64,000 nucleotides of DNA from Salminus brasiliensis (lineage: Eukaryota > Chordata > Actinopteri > Characiformes > Bryconidae): positions 5,262,081-5,326,080 of the forward strand of contig NC_132888.1 in assembly GCF_030463535.1 (NCBI RefSeq), written 5' to 3'. The position numbers and the translations under genes are program-made. Positions 36,312 through 46,800 of this stretch are shown in pieces. The first letter of the stretch is position 1, and the number at the start of each line of letters is the position of its first letter. The notes below the pieces were generated by a model that did not search any database, was not told the origin of the DNA, and was given only the letters and a program-made list of their open reading frames with translations.

Positions 36312-36576
36312 CTATCTGTCATGAATCCACCTTGGTGGTTCTGAACTCCATTTCCCATAATTCTCTGGGAGACACTAGCAGTGATCATATGACTGCAACT
36401 GGCCATCCATGCTCTCAGTCACCTGACTTCTGATCCATAACACTTGTTCTACCTCTGAACAGTGTAGTACTTAAGCCCAACTTTTTACTTCAACTTTAAA
36501 ATACAACGTTTTTATTAAAGCCACACTTTCATCTCAACACTGTAAGTTTTGGCCTTGTTTGGCACATTACACTATC
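36312..36576. mobile_element. Solo LTR with 5-bp target duplication
   Basis: A 255-bp block (36317-36571) starts TGTCATGAATCC and ends GGCACATTACA, i.e. TG...CA. It is flanked on both sides by CTATC (36312-36316 and 36572-36576). It contains an ATTAAA polyadenylation-type signal in the second half. The paralogous B1 sequence near 30950-30970 runs straight through without it. The structure fits a solo LTR left by recombination between the two LTRs of a retroelement. Confidence 0.8.
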
Positions 36577-37272
36577 AGAGATATCAGTAACATGGTATAC
36601 TAATGTAACTGCCTCCAGTAGTAATAATTACATTTGTAATACATTTATTTATCAAGGTAATTTAATATTAAGTTCACACCAAATAAATACATTTTATATA
36701 TGTTTTTATTTTTATTTTCAGTATTTGCAATATTTACCAAACTTCAGATAGCTTCAAGTGACTACTGTCGATTTAGGCTCTTCAAGAGTGCAGAGGGTGG
36801 GAGTGTTGTTTAACAAAGATTACAGCTGGAAGAATGTGGTTTGTGGGAGTGACCAGGTATGCCAGGCAACAGCAAAATGATTTGATACCTGTCCTTTGTT
36901 TGACAATTGCTTATGTGACCCTTCTTTTTCTGCCACACACCAACACAGAGGGAGTAATACAGAAACTACATGCTTTTTGTTTTTGCTTCTTGGCCGTACA
37001 GAAATTAAAACTAACTTTGCAATGAATTTATCTTAGTAGATATATGAACATATCTTAGTGAACCTTTCTTTGAAGCACCTCCTAGTTTATAAACTAATGC
37101 TTTGACTGTGGTGAGATATGGTCAGACTGAGCAATCTGGTTTCAGTCATATGGTGCATTGTTCAGTTTTGTGAAAGTAGGGAAAACGCTCAGTCATTATA
37201 TTCAAATTAAACATATCTAATAATAAATATCTAAAAATGTATAAAATAAGTATCTATATTATCTCTATTATC
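36577..37272. other. B2 upstream flank, distal
   Basis: Paralogous to about 30985-31664. The best-conserved part (36760-37270) has no coding content. No gene. Confidence 0.7.
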
Positions 37273-37561
37273 TATGAGCAGCCATAAAAAAGAACCAGTG
37301 ATGTCAAGGAAATAACATTGATTATCTGGTTCCAATGGCAGATGTCAAGGGGTGGCAATATTAGGCAGTAAGAGGACAGTCAGTTTTTGAAGGAGACACT
37401 TTCATAAGACTCAAACTGTGATGGCTAGACGACTGGATCAGAACATCTCCAAAATGTCAGGCAGTTCTTGTGGGGTGCTCCCAGTATGCAGTGGTCGATA
37501 AGCACCAAAGTGGGTCCAAGGAAGGACAACCTGTGAACTGGGTACAGGGTCATAGGTATCC

Positions 37562-38203
37562 TGTAAGCAGGCAGCATGTACAGTCAGCCACCAGCAGGGG
37601 GCCTAGCCAGCACAGTAGGAAAGCTGGTGGAGCTGGAGCAAAGAACTCCAAGCCCCAGAAGCCCAAGCAGTAAGCAATGCTGACCAGACCCACCTCTGTG
37701 GCAGAGTATAAATACACCCAGCCAAACACAATTCCCCGTCGCACCTTTGTATAGGAGCGAATGGTAACAGTGGTTCTAAGTTGTGAACAGTAAAGAAAAG
37801 CTAAAAAAAGTTAAAAAAAGAGAGTTTACGTTGTGAACAGCTGAAAAAAGGGTTTGTTGTAATCAGTGGCAAAAAGTAAAACAAACTAGAAAAAAAGTTT
37901 TAGTTTGAGTTGAAAAGGGTTTAGCCTGTCCTTTGTTTGAATACATACCACTCCAGGTGTTTCCTTTCTTTGTTTTCCAGCCCTTTTTCCATATAGCTTT
38001 TAAACAGTTTTAATACTGCCATCTCTCAGAGCTCTCAGAGCTCTCAGAGCTGTGGTGGTGCAGTGGAAACGCACTAGGCTCTCATTTCCAGGGTTGGGAG
38101 TTCAAGCCCCGCCACAGTCTCACCAAGCACCAATCTTGCACCAGGTAGTATCATTTAAATAAATAAATCAAATGCACTTGAGTCCAAACCCCACACCGTA
38201 ACA
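37562..38203 (+). repeat. Left LTR of gypsy 2
   Basis: Starts TGTAAGCAGGCAGC and ends ACCGTAACA. Contains a TATAAATA promoter box at 37707-37714. It is 642 bp, much longer than the right LTR. The extra sequence includes a tRNA-like insert near 38046-38115 and about 250 bp around 37650-37900 that the right LTR lacks. Confidence 0.85.
38046..38115 (+). repeat. tRNA-like / SINE-type insert in left LTR
   Basis: Seventy bases with a good box A (GTGGTGCAGTGG) and a box B-like GAGTTCAAGCCCC. The ends pair as a 7-bp acceptor stem (GCTGTGG with CCACAGT). The T-stem and anticodon stem are mismatched. I read it as the head of a tRNA-derived SINE or a decayed tRNA copy, not a working tRNA. The right LTR lacks it. 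Confidence 0.4.
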
Positions 38204-38220
38204 GAAAGGTGCAACCAACA

Positions 38221-39110
38221 ATGGACTCAGCAGAGTTGGTGCCGATTAAGGAGGCTTTGCATCATCATTGGCTGCCATGAGCAACTACTATTGGTGATCA
38301 CGGAGCATGTAGCCAGCCGGTTACAGTTCAGGCTGAGGCCACACCGGCACATAATGAGATGACTATACAGCCAGACCCACTCCCCTCTCCTGAAGTAGCC
38401 ACGGTTGGACACGAGGCCCACTTGGTTACACCTGAGCGTTACACTGGGGAATCAGACAAATGCAGCAACCCTCCTGGTTCCCCACAGTGCGCTCCAAAGT
38501 GGCCTACATGGTCTCTCTCTGCTCACAGACCGAGCTCTAGCATGGGGCATGGCCCTGTGGGAGCAGAACTACCCTGACTGCCTCACTACTCAGGCGTTTA
38601 TGAAGACGTTGCGTCAGACGTTTTACCAGCCGTTAGAGGGCAGAGACGTTGGCCCATGGCTGCTAGAACTCACCCAGGGTGCATGCTCTGTAGCAGAATA
38701 CACCATTGACTTTTGCTGAGAGTGCTTGGGGTAAAGAGGCCTTGAGGGCAATTTTTCTGCGAGGTCTCAATGGTAGGATGAAGGACAAGCTGGCCACTCA
38801 TGATCTGCCCTCTATTCTCACAGATCTCTACGACGTGTGCATTCGCCTGGACAATCGCATACGTCAGAGGGCCAGAGAACGGGCATGTAACCCTTGTGCT
38901 TCAGGTTTTGGGCACCAACCCCCCCCCACCCCCCCCCCCCCATGGGAGGCTCCTGAGCATATGCAACTGGGAGGTGCCCAATTACCTGACCATCTACCAC
39001 CCGTCTCGGGGGACAGGTCTCAGACAGTCCTTCGAAAGTCGGGAAAACGGGAGGATCTAACCCGATCGGGGGGCTCGGCCTTAGACCATGAGGTATCCCT
39101 CATCCCAGGA
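38221..39110 (+). pseudogene. Gypsy 2 gag remnant
   Basis: The first ATG after the left LTR (38221) stops after about 19 codons. Further gag-like segments lie in shifting frames: 38405-38719 (LLTDRALAWGMALWEQ, a capsid-like stretch) and 38706-39149 (AFGKEALRAIFLRGLN-like, KDKLATHDLP, YDVCIRLDNRI). The last resembles the typical conserved end of fish gypsy capsid. C-tracts near 38920-38942 disrupt the frame. No zinc knuckle was found. Inactive. Confidence 0.8.
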
Positions 39111-39149
39111 CTACACATCCCTTACTCTAGCTTGGACCTCCCAACATAA

Positions 39150-39612
39150 ATCACTGACAGCCTTGGTGGATTCCGGGGCTGCGGGCAATTTTGTGGACAG
39201 CTAGTCTTGGCCTTCCTGTGGACCCTCTGGAACACCCACTACCTGTCCATGTCATAGATGGAAGGATTGTGGGCTCTGGTCCCATGACCCATCGCACCCA
39301 AACAATAACACTACAGATTGGGGCGCACACTGAGCAGGTGGAATTGTACCTGACTCGGGCACCCAATCTGCAGTTGGTGCTGGGTTACCCCTGGTTGGAG
39401 CTCCACAACCCTCGAATAGATTGGGCAACCCACATGATCTATGCTTGGGAACCATATTGTCAGGGAGCCTGTCTGGGACATAAGGAGGTGCCCTCACAGA
39501 GAGACCCTAAGCCAGAATCACCCATTCCTCATCTGGACAGGATTCTTGAGGTGTACTGGGATCTCTGTGCTGTGTCCTGTAAGGAGGAATTGCAAATCCT
39601 ACCCCCCCCATA
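39150..39612 (+). pseudogene. Gypsy 2 aspartic protease remnant
   Basis: The retropepsin active-site motif is readable as ALVDSGAAGNFVD at about 39158-39196, but a stop follows at once (TAG in the serine/glutamine position). The frame reopens at 39191: LGLPVDPLEHPLPVHVIDG, THRTQTITLQIG, LVLGYPWLELHNP. These are typical of gypsy proteases, including the GYPWL flap-end motif. Confidence 0.8.
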
Positions 39613-40975
39613 GGCCTTATGATTGTGCCATAGGCCTCCTACCGGGGACGTCTTCCCCAAGGGCCTGTTTGCACTTTTTCCTCTGGAACGAGCTGCCATG
39701 GACTACATTAAGGAGACGTTGGAGTCCGTTGGAGTCCGTCCTCATCCCCGGCTGGGGCTGGTTTCTTCGTTGTGGTGAAGAAAGATGGCGGACTCCGCCC
39801 CTGTATTGATTACCAAGGCCTAAATGTGATCACAGTGAAATACCACTACCCCCCCCCCCACCCCCCCCCCCCCACCCCCCCCCCCAATGTCAACTGCTTT
39901 TGATAGCAGGCATAATAACTGGACCTACGCAGTGCTTACAACCTGGTCCACATACGACAGGGGGACGAGTGAAAAACTGCTTTCATCACCCCTACAGGGC
40001 ATTATGATTATCGCATCATGCCTATTGGCCTTATAAATGTCCCAGCATCTCAATGACGTGTTACGGGAAGCCTTTGACCACTTCGTATTTGTTTACTTCC
40101 ACGTCATATTAATATACAACCAGTGTCTGGAGGAACACGTGGGACATGTCAGACGAGTCCTCCAACTGCTCCTGAAGAACCATCTTTTCATCAAGTTGGA
40201 GAAGTCGGTGTTCCACACAGACTGTGTCATTCTTGGGGTTTATAACCTCCAAAGGCACCCTTCGCATGGATCCAGCCAAGATTCAGGCATAAGATTTGTG
40301 CGTAATTTCAGTATAGTGGCAGCTCTTCTCACTGCACTGACTCGAAATACCCCAGGCCCCTTTCATTGGTCCATGGAGGCACAAAAGGCCTTTGAAGAGA
40401 TTAAAGTGAAGCTGACCTCACCTCCTGTTTTACAGCCGCCGGACCCCAATGAGCCGTTTGTCGTCGAGGTAGACGCCTTGGATGTAGGCGTAGGTGCAGT
40501 ACTGTCCCAACACCAGGGGCCAGCTAAGAAACTCCATTTGAATTGTGTTGTACTGTCTGTCTGCACTTGTGTTTCTTTCTGCACTGTCTTGCACAGGCTT
40601 ACCCTGGCGGAATGCAACTATCCCATTGGAGACATGGAGTTCCTTGCAGTAAAGTTGACCCTGGATGAATGGAGGCACTGGCTTGAGGGAGCCAAATCTG
40701 TTTATTGTTTGGACAGACCACAAAAACCTGCTTATATACAGCAGGCTAAACACCTGAACCCTCTGCAAGCCCGATGGGCACTGTATTTTGGTTGCTTCTA
40801 TTTTACGCTCTCCTATAGGCTGGGTTCAAAGAACACCAAGCCAGATGCCTTATCCCAGCAGTGGGAACCCCGGGGATCCAATCCAGAGCCAGAACCAATC
40901 CTCCCTGCCTCTCAGATAGTTGCTTTCCTCCGCTGGGGCATCGAGGAGGACATAGCACAAGCCTTTTAACGGGAG
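39613..40975 (+). pseudogene. Gypsy 2 reverse transcriptase and RNase H remnant
   Basis: RT starts with PYDCAIGLLPGTSSP (39613 on) and continues in other frames through [19 protein letters not shown]-tract replaces the next codons at 39847-39889. In the catalytic box the YLDD motif reads YFHV, so both metal-binding aspartates are lost. RNase H follows in the open frame to 40969 (FEEIKVKLTSPPVL, FVVEVDALDVGVGAVLSQ, NYPIGDMEFLAVKLTLDEWRHWLEG, LGSKNTKPDALSQQ), with internal insertions such as a stretch of cysteine-rich residues. Dead enzyme. Confidence 0.85.
39847..39889 (+). repeat. Poly-C tract in gypsy 2 RT
   Basis: Runs of C broken by single A residues where LPLV-type codons should be. It could be real slippage or an assembly artefact. 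Confidence 0.9.
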
Positions 40976-40979
40976 CCCG

Positions 40980-41994
40980 ACCCCGGGGGTGGTCCTCCTG
41001 GTTGGCAATATGTGCCCTCCACAGTTCGACAGGCGTTAATGCAATGGGGGTATTCATCCCCATTTTCTGGCCACCCAGGTGCGGACCGAACATTGGAGTT
41101 TGTAACGACTGGAAGTATGGTGTTAGGTGGGTGCTCTCGTGGAGAGGTGAATACTTAGCTCCATTCAGAGACACACAGGGAACACGTCGTGCAGGGGTTG
41201 TAGAGTTAGTTTTAATGAGCAATGAGAGCACCTCGACTTCGCTCGTCACAACTTCCCAGACAACAACAGCTGGAGAACCCAGGCTACAACCCAGCACAGT
41301 TCACCATACGCACACATTCTCCTGCGTTTTCCTCCACACTCTCCATCATTCGCTCTGGCTCTCCCATGCACATGCAGAATGTACCCCACCTTAAAGTGAC
41401 CATTACAAGTTCCTTCTGCGACTCTTCAGGTGGCCAGGAATAGACACACATGACAAAAGGACACACATGCCTATGTTGCCTCTTGTGAAGTATGTACTAA
41501 AAACAAGGCACTTCGGTCCTGACCACCTGGCCTTCTACACCCATTGCCGACTCCGGCTCATCCGTGGTCCCATGGACTTTGTGATGGGTCTTCCACCATC
41601 CAAAGGCAACATGGTTATAATGGTGGTTGTGGATCATTTTTGCAAGGCATACAAGTTTGTGGCATTGCCCAAACTCCCTTCGGCCCAAGAGACAGCAGAA
41701 CTGCTGTTGCAGCATGTGATGAGAGTGCATGGAATGCCTTGTGACCTAGTGTCGGATCGGGGACCCCAATTCGCCAGCCGGTTTTGGAGGGCCTTCTACC
41801 GGTTGATGGGTGCCACAGTCAGGCTTACTTCAGGTTTCCACCCTGAATCGAATGGGCAGGCTGAACGAACCAACCACGACCATGCCCAGATGCTCCGCTG
41901 CTTGACCACAGGGAACCCAGCCTCTTGGGTGGATCAACTGCCCTGGGCGGAGTATGCTCACAACATGCTTTTGCAGCTGGTTTGGGGGCATTAG
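40980..41994 (+). pseudogene. Gypsy 2 integrase remnant, interrupted
   Basis: The N-terminal zinc-binding region begins before the solo LTR (FSGHPGADRTLEF up to 41100) and resumes after it ([12 protein letters not shown] from 41412). The catalytic core lies at 41467-41994: [41 protein letters not shown], so the three acidic residues are visible. The end ([13 protein letters not shown]) is cut short and runs into the polypurine tract; there is no chromodomain. Confidence 0.85.
41097..41411. mobile_element. Solo LTR nested in gypsy 2 integrase
   Basis: A 307-bp block (41101-41407) starts TGTAACGAC and ends GACCATTACA, flanked by AGTT on both sides (41097-41100, 41408-41411). Removing the block and one AGTT restores a continuous integrase reading (LEF joined to LLRLFRW). 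This proves an insertion after the gypsy element. It is not the same LTR as the one at 36317. Confidence 0.85.
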
Positions 41995-42022
41995 GGGCTG
42001 CCCCTAGTGGGGGAGGGGGTTC

Positions 42023-42269
42023 TGTAATCAAGCAGCATGTACCGTCAGCCACCAGCAGGGGGCCTGGTCAGCAGAGTAGGAAAGCTGGTGGAGCTGGAGC
42101 AAAGAACTTTAGTTTGAGTTGAAAAAGGTTTAGCCTGTCCTTTGTTTGAATACACACCACTCCTGGTGTTAACTTAAGGACTTCACCATCTGTTACATGC
42201 ACCATAAAATAATAGTATCATTTAAATAAATAAATCAACTGCACTTGAGTCCAAACCCCACACCTATCA
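42023..42269 (+). repeat. Right LTR of gypsy 2, internally deleted
   Basis: 247 bp, starting TGTAATCAAGCAGC and ending CACACCTATCA. It matches both ends of the left LTR but lacks the TATA region and the tRNA-like insert. The 3' LTR promoter is therefore gone. Confidence 0.85.
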
Positions 42270-42402
42270 TATCCAAGGCTCACTGATGCATGAATGGTGT
42301 GAAAGTGTTGAAGTGTTATGCTGGCTATGTCTGTTTTAGAGACAAAAGTGCAACCTACACAATAGTAGGCAGGTGTTTTTAATGTTGTAGTTGATCAGTG
42401 TA

Positions 42403-43586
42403 TAAGTGATGGTTTATTTTCCAATAAATAATATTGGGAACTGTTTCACATATGCCCTTAATGAAGGGTATAAGAGCTGGAAACATAGTATAAATTGTGT
42501 TCGAAGGTGTTTACATGCTGAGCCAAGTGTATGGTCCATTAATTAAATAATGGTCATTCTTAATGTCTGCAGTTACCAGAGGCTTTGCTAAGGCATATAA
42601 TGGTGGCACAAGGGAGAGGTTGCTTCAAAAAAAAAAAAAAGCCAAGCCATAGTGAATAGTGTAAACAGTGGTGTTATGATGACAACAAGCAACAGTCTTT
42701 TACACAGCATTATGATTACAATTTTAAAAATAAAGCTGCTACAAAGGGTTATTTGAGCAATGCCACTGAAGAAGAACCTTTAAGTTCATAAGGAAATGTT
42801 GCATTGAGGAAATGTTCTGCATTGAAAAGATTTTTTACTCTCACACATAAAGGGACAAAATATATTTCTTTACTGAACCAAACGTTTATTATTTAATGGC
42901 ATTGCAGAAAGAACTTTGTTAGCTCCTTTTATTTTTAAAGTGTATGTCTATCTATAAATTTGAATTTAAGCCAAGGTCCAATTAGAATGATTGTATAATT
43001 GGATGATTTTTGTTTTTTAGCCTTTTAGAAAATGATCAAACTGGGTAATGTTAATATAAATATTAAATTGTACTAAGATATAACAAATAAACTCAATAGG
43101 AAAGATAACAGTGTTACTTCAGTTGTGAGCATTGGTTACAAACAATCATTTTGTTTAAGATCTAATATACATATTTAGGCCTAAACTAAACAAAAAAGAT
43201 AAATTATCAATACTTACTCTATTTATATGATCACATATATTTGAGGTTTTTATTTAATGTAGATGCAAATGTCAAAACTTGCATCTAAAAGCATTTTGTT
43301 AGGTTTTGTGCATCAAAAACATCTGGCTATTGCAAGCTGACCAGAAAACTTTCACTCAGTCTACATTTTAAATTCCATTGTTTATAGTCATAGTTGAATG
43401 ATTAAATTAATTAAATAAAAAAACAATTAAACAATAAGAATTCTACCAGCTTCAACTAGCAATGGTTTCTAACGCACACCATTTATCCTATTTTCTGTTT
43501 GTATGCTGTCAAATGTGTGTATTCCACTTAATAGAAGAAAGAGCAAATACAACCACTTCAACAATATCCACATAATCATATACATT
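42403..43586. other. B2/B3 intergenic, B3 3' flank
   Basis: Paralogous to 32110-33219. No gene. Confidence 0.7.
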
Positions 43587-44528
43587 TTACGTTACTGGAT
43601 CAACTTTTGGTAACACTCCCAACAGTCTGTTTCTGATCTCTTTGGTTCTAAAACAGTAAATGAAAGGATTCACTAAAGAAGGGCCAAGAATTGTCCCAAG
43701 TCTTAAACCATGTCTTTCCTCCAATGTCAAAACTATACCTATTCTTGTGAGAACAGTTATTATGAAGGAAGGGGCATAATAGCAGACTACTACTATCAAA
43801 TGACTAAAGCAGGTGTTAAACATTTTTTTCTTGCTGCCTTTTGAGGACATTTTAATAACAACACTTACAATCTTAATATAAGTTGCACAGATAAACCCAA
43901 ATGTTCCAAAAAGTATAAAAGAGGTTATAACTGACATCAAGTCAAAATATGGATTTGGATCAACACAGGTTGCTCTGATAACAGATCCATAATCACAAAA
44001 CATGAATTTCAGAGTTGAGTAACAAAATGGTAGCGGAAGAACAGTTCCAGGCACAACTGCCATAGTAGCAGAGCCAAGAATCCAAAGCAAGAAACTGAGT
44101 AGAATAGACCGGAAATTTGTTAGAATTGAATGATAGCGAAGTGGGTTAACTATAGCAATTAAACGGTCAAATGCCATGGCAGAAATAGTAAACAGCTCCA
44201 TCACAAAGCCTAAACCAAAAACAAACATCTGAAGAATGCAAGATCCATAGGATATAGTTTTATAGCCAACTACAAGGACACTTATTATAGTTGGACATGA
44301 ACTTGTACAGTAGAGCATGTCTACAACAGCCAAATTGCAGATAAAAAGATACATAGGCTGATGCAAACGTTTGTCCAACATAATGAAGCATATGTTTGTC
44401 AAGTTAGCCAACATAACAAGCATGTATACCACAAGTATAACAATACCAACAGCCAGTGGTCTTTCAAAAGTGTCAAAACCTGTAATAACAAATTCTGTTA
44501 TTGATTTTCTTGTAACATTCTGTGACAT
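43587..44528 (-). CDS. Olfactory receptor B3
   Basis: A 313-residue OR with ATG at 44528. A TAG two codons upstream confirms the MSQN start for B1-B3. All hallmarks are present: NVT sequon, GSCILQMFVFGLG with the TM3 cysteine, AMAFDRLIAIVNPLRY, PFCYSTLKFMFCDYGSVIRATC, NTCFSHL, PSLVNPFIYCFRTKEIR. The ECL1 sequon of B1 is gone (VGYKTIS). ICL3 and tail differ (VIKMSSKGSKKKMFN; RLLGVLPKVDPVT). TATA box 98 bp upstream. Confidence 0.96.
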   Translation of the reverse strand: MSQNVTRKSITEFVITGFDTFERPLAVGIVILVVYMLVMLANLTNICFIMLDKRLHQPMYLFICNLAVVDMLYCTSSCPTIISVLVVGYKTISYGSCILQMFVFGLGFVMELFTISAMAFDRLIAIVNPLRYHSILTNFRSILLSFLLWILGSATMAVVPGTVLPLPFCYSTLKFMFCDYGSVIRATCVDPNPYFDLMSVITSFILFGTFGFICATYIKIVSVVIKMSSKGSKKKMFNTCFSHLIVVVCYYAPSFIITVLTRIGIVLTLEERHGLRLGTILGPSLVNPFIYCFRTKEIRNRLLGVLPKVDPVT

Positions 44529-44625
44529 GTCCTAGCCTTATTGCAACACAGTTCCTGTTTTACCCAGTGAAGGTAATCACATCGACCAAGTGTTGAAACT
44601 GATCTCAAAGACGGCTGTTGCACAC

Positions 44626-44633
44626 TATTTATA
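44626..44633 (-). promoter_or_regulatory. TATA box of B3
   Basis: TATAAATA on the - strand, 98 bp from the ATG. Confidence 0.55.
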
Positions 44634-44765
44634 TTGTTCAGTAGGTTTCAACATGCTGGATGATCATGTGAACACTATTCCCTATGCACCACAGAATGTG
44701 TTATGTGGTGTGGATGATTTATAAATCCTACATTCGTCAGAGTGTTAACAGGATAACTAATTACC

Positions 44766-45150
44766 TTAAGTCAAGTCAAGAGGTTTTATATTCTATATAC
44801 AGAGTACACAGTGAAATCAAATGATCGTCCAGGACCATGGTACAACACAGTGCAGACAGAAACACAAGTGCAACACAGAACAAGTGTAGACAGACAGTAC
44901 CACACAATGCAGACAGTGCAGACAAGACACAGAGTGCACACTAGAAAGTGTAAATAAATAAAACTGAGACAGTAGTGGGACAGTAGGGTTGAGAAATAAA
45001 CTGTGCCTACTGTGTTCAAACAGTAGAGTGCAGCACAGGTTAGTGCAGTACTCTAACAGCTATTGTTCTAAAATAAATAATAGGTCTGTGCAAAAACCAA
45101 TGTGCAATTCATGTGCAAAAAAAATTTGCAAAGAGTCCACATTTAATTAA
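44766..45150 (-). mobile_element. LINE-type 3' tail insertion upstream of B3
   Basis: Begins with TCAAGTCAAG and continues with a CAGTGAAATCAAA...CCAGGACCATGGT pattern that I know as a common fish LINE 3' tail. It is absent from units B1 and B2 at the same place (compare 34380-34430). No coding part. Confidence 0.55.
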
Positions 45151-45330
45151 AAATCAACAATATGTATATTTTATAAATGATTAATTATAGCCAATAAAAT
45201 AATGAAATTAAACTAGGCCAGTAAGGGATTACTGGATCAGCACTGGCTGCAGTGTATCTGGGTGCCCACATATTGTTTAACAGCAGCTTTGTGTCAATAA
45301 ATACACAAATCCTCAAACATATCATTACTA

Positions 45331-45434
45331 CAACTACTGCTATCCCTACTACTACTACTACTACTACTACTACTAATAATAATAATAATAAAAATAATGA
45401 TCAGAATTCAGAATCAGAATCAGAATCAGAATCT
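45331..45434. repeat. (CTA)n-(AAT)n and (TCAGAA)n repeats
   Basis: Triplet runs at 45331-45393, then four to five TCAGAA units at 45405-45432, which form the tail of the next LINE fragment. Confidence 0.9.
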
Positions 45435-46046
45435 CTTTATTTCATTAAGTATGTTACACATACAAGGAATTTGTCTTGGTGAGAGCAACATGTATGACAA
45501 GTAACAAAAAACACAGAACACAGTCTTAAACTAAAGGAAAATGACACTAAACAATAAATAGGGTAGGGGATAAATAAAAAAAGTGAAGTACCAAAGGTAA
45601 TAAAGAGCTGCTATCTACAGAAAGAGAACATCTGTACAGTGTGCAAATAGTCATAGTGCAAAACGTCAGAGTGCAAATAGCTGTTCAGTCCGGTTTGGTA
45701 CAGTTCAGTTGTACGTTTTGAGGTTTACAGTGGGAGGTGTCCACTGTGGTTGAGGAGCGCTACAGCTCTGGGGAAGAAGCTGTTAGCATGACGTGTTGTG
45801 CTGGTTTTGATGGACCGCAGTCTTCTACCAGAGGGGAGTGTCTGGAAGAGGAGGTGTCCAGGATGTGAGGGGTCAGATGTAATCTTGCCAGCCCGCTTCC
45901 TCACCCTGCTGGTGTAGATCTGCTGAAGTGATAGCAGGTTACATCCAATGATCCTCTCTGCTGTCCTGATGATGCGCTGGAGTTTGGCTCTTTCTTGTGA
46001 GGTGGAGGAACCAAACCAGATAGTTATGGAGGCTGTGAGAATGGAA
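45409..46046 (-). mobile_element. LINE 3' fragment upstream of B3
   Basis: On the - strand it ends in ATTCTGATTCTGA repeats. Its body has a conserved noncoding pattern (for example the GAAGAAGCTGTTAG and CCAGAGGGGAGTGTC segments on the + strand) typical of a widespread fish LINE 3' region. B1 and B2 lack it. No open frame. The family is not certain. Confidence 0.5.
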
Positions 46047-46339
46047 CTTTAAGAAGTAAATCAAGTAACCTTACAATTAAACTATTACTCACATTATTAG
46101 GAACACTGTGCTATTACTGTTTTGCTCTTAAACAGCTTTGGATCCACTGACTGGAAAAGCTGAAGAACATTGAACTTATTGTCATGTTTCTATAGCCAGT
46201 TTGAGACAATGATTTGCTTTGAAATTGCTGTTACAACATGGCTATGAAGGGATACACATGGTCAGCAATAATATTTATATGCTGTGGTATTCAAACAGTG
46301 ATTGGTATTAGCAAGCCCAAAGTGTGCCAAGAAAACATC

Positions 46340-46800
46340 CACTACACCATTATACCACCTTAGCCTGGAATGTTAACACAAGGCATGATGGGTCCAGGGG
46401 CCCATGCATTTAGCACCAAATTCTTACTCTGCCATCTCTAAGCCAAGAATCATTAGAACAGGCTATGTTTGTCCAGTTCTTAGCATCTACGTTTGTCAGC
46501 CTACTGCTGTTGTAGCCCATCTGCCTCAAGGTTTGATGTGTTGTGCATCCCGAGATGCTTTTTTGATGATCAAAATTGTGCAATTGTATAGTGCTTATCT
46601 AAGTTACTGTAGCCTGTCTGTTAGCTTGGAGAAGTTTGGCCTTTTTCTTTAAATCAACACTCTCAACAAGGCTACAGTAACACACAACAGTGTGGTGCAT
46701 ATTGTAAGTTATTTCTTTAATACACCAATCCCAGGAGATCAGCAGTGACAAAGTTCTTGAGGAGTTACCTTGCAATAATAGAATCATGAACACACGAATG
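46340..46800 (-). mobile_element. Decayed DNA-transposon fragment
   Basis: Stretches such as TAGCCCATCTGCCTCAAGG, GTTGTGCATCCCGAGATGC and CAGGAGATCAGCAGT resemble, from memory, a common fish Tc1-type transposase gene read on the - strand. Heavily mutated; no open frame of length. Only in unit B3. Confidence 0.45.

Larger units (their letters stand above)
37562..42269 (+). mobile_element. Ty3/gypsy retrotransposon 2 with both LTRs
   Basis: Left LTR 37562-38203, right LTR 42023-42269, polypurine tract at 42008-42020, flanked by TATCC on both sides (37557-37561 and 42270-42274). The internal region carries gag, protease, reverse transcriptase, RNase H and integrase remnants in the normal gypsy order, all broken. 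A second solo LTR is nested in the integrase region. The empty target site is visible in unit B1 at about 31950. Confidence 0.9.
37273..42402 (+). mobile_element. Tc1-type element in unit B2, split by gypsy
   Basis: The same internally deleted element as at 31665-32109, in two pieces: 37273-37556 and 42275-42402. Joining the pieces at TATCC gives the uninterrupted B1 arrangement (GGTATCCAAGG). It is the host of the gypsy insertion. Confidence 0.65.

Noticed and set aside
38046-38115. Functional tRNA gene
   Set aside because: T-stem and anticodon stem do not pair well, and it sits inside an LTR. Kept only as a tRNA-like repeat.
44786-45019. 77-codon cysteine-rich - strand frame
   Set aside because: Arises from CAGACAGTGCA-type repeats in a LINE tail.
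45405-45432. CRISPR-like short repeats
   Set aside because: Tandem TCAGAA units with no spacers; eukaryotic LINE tail.
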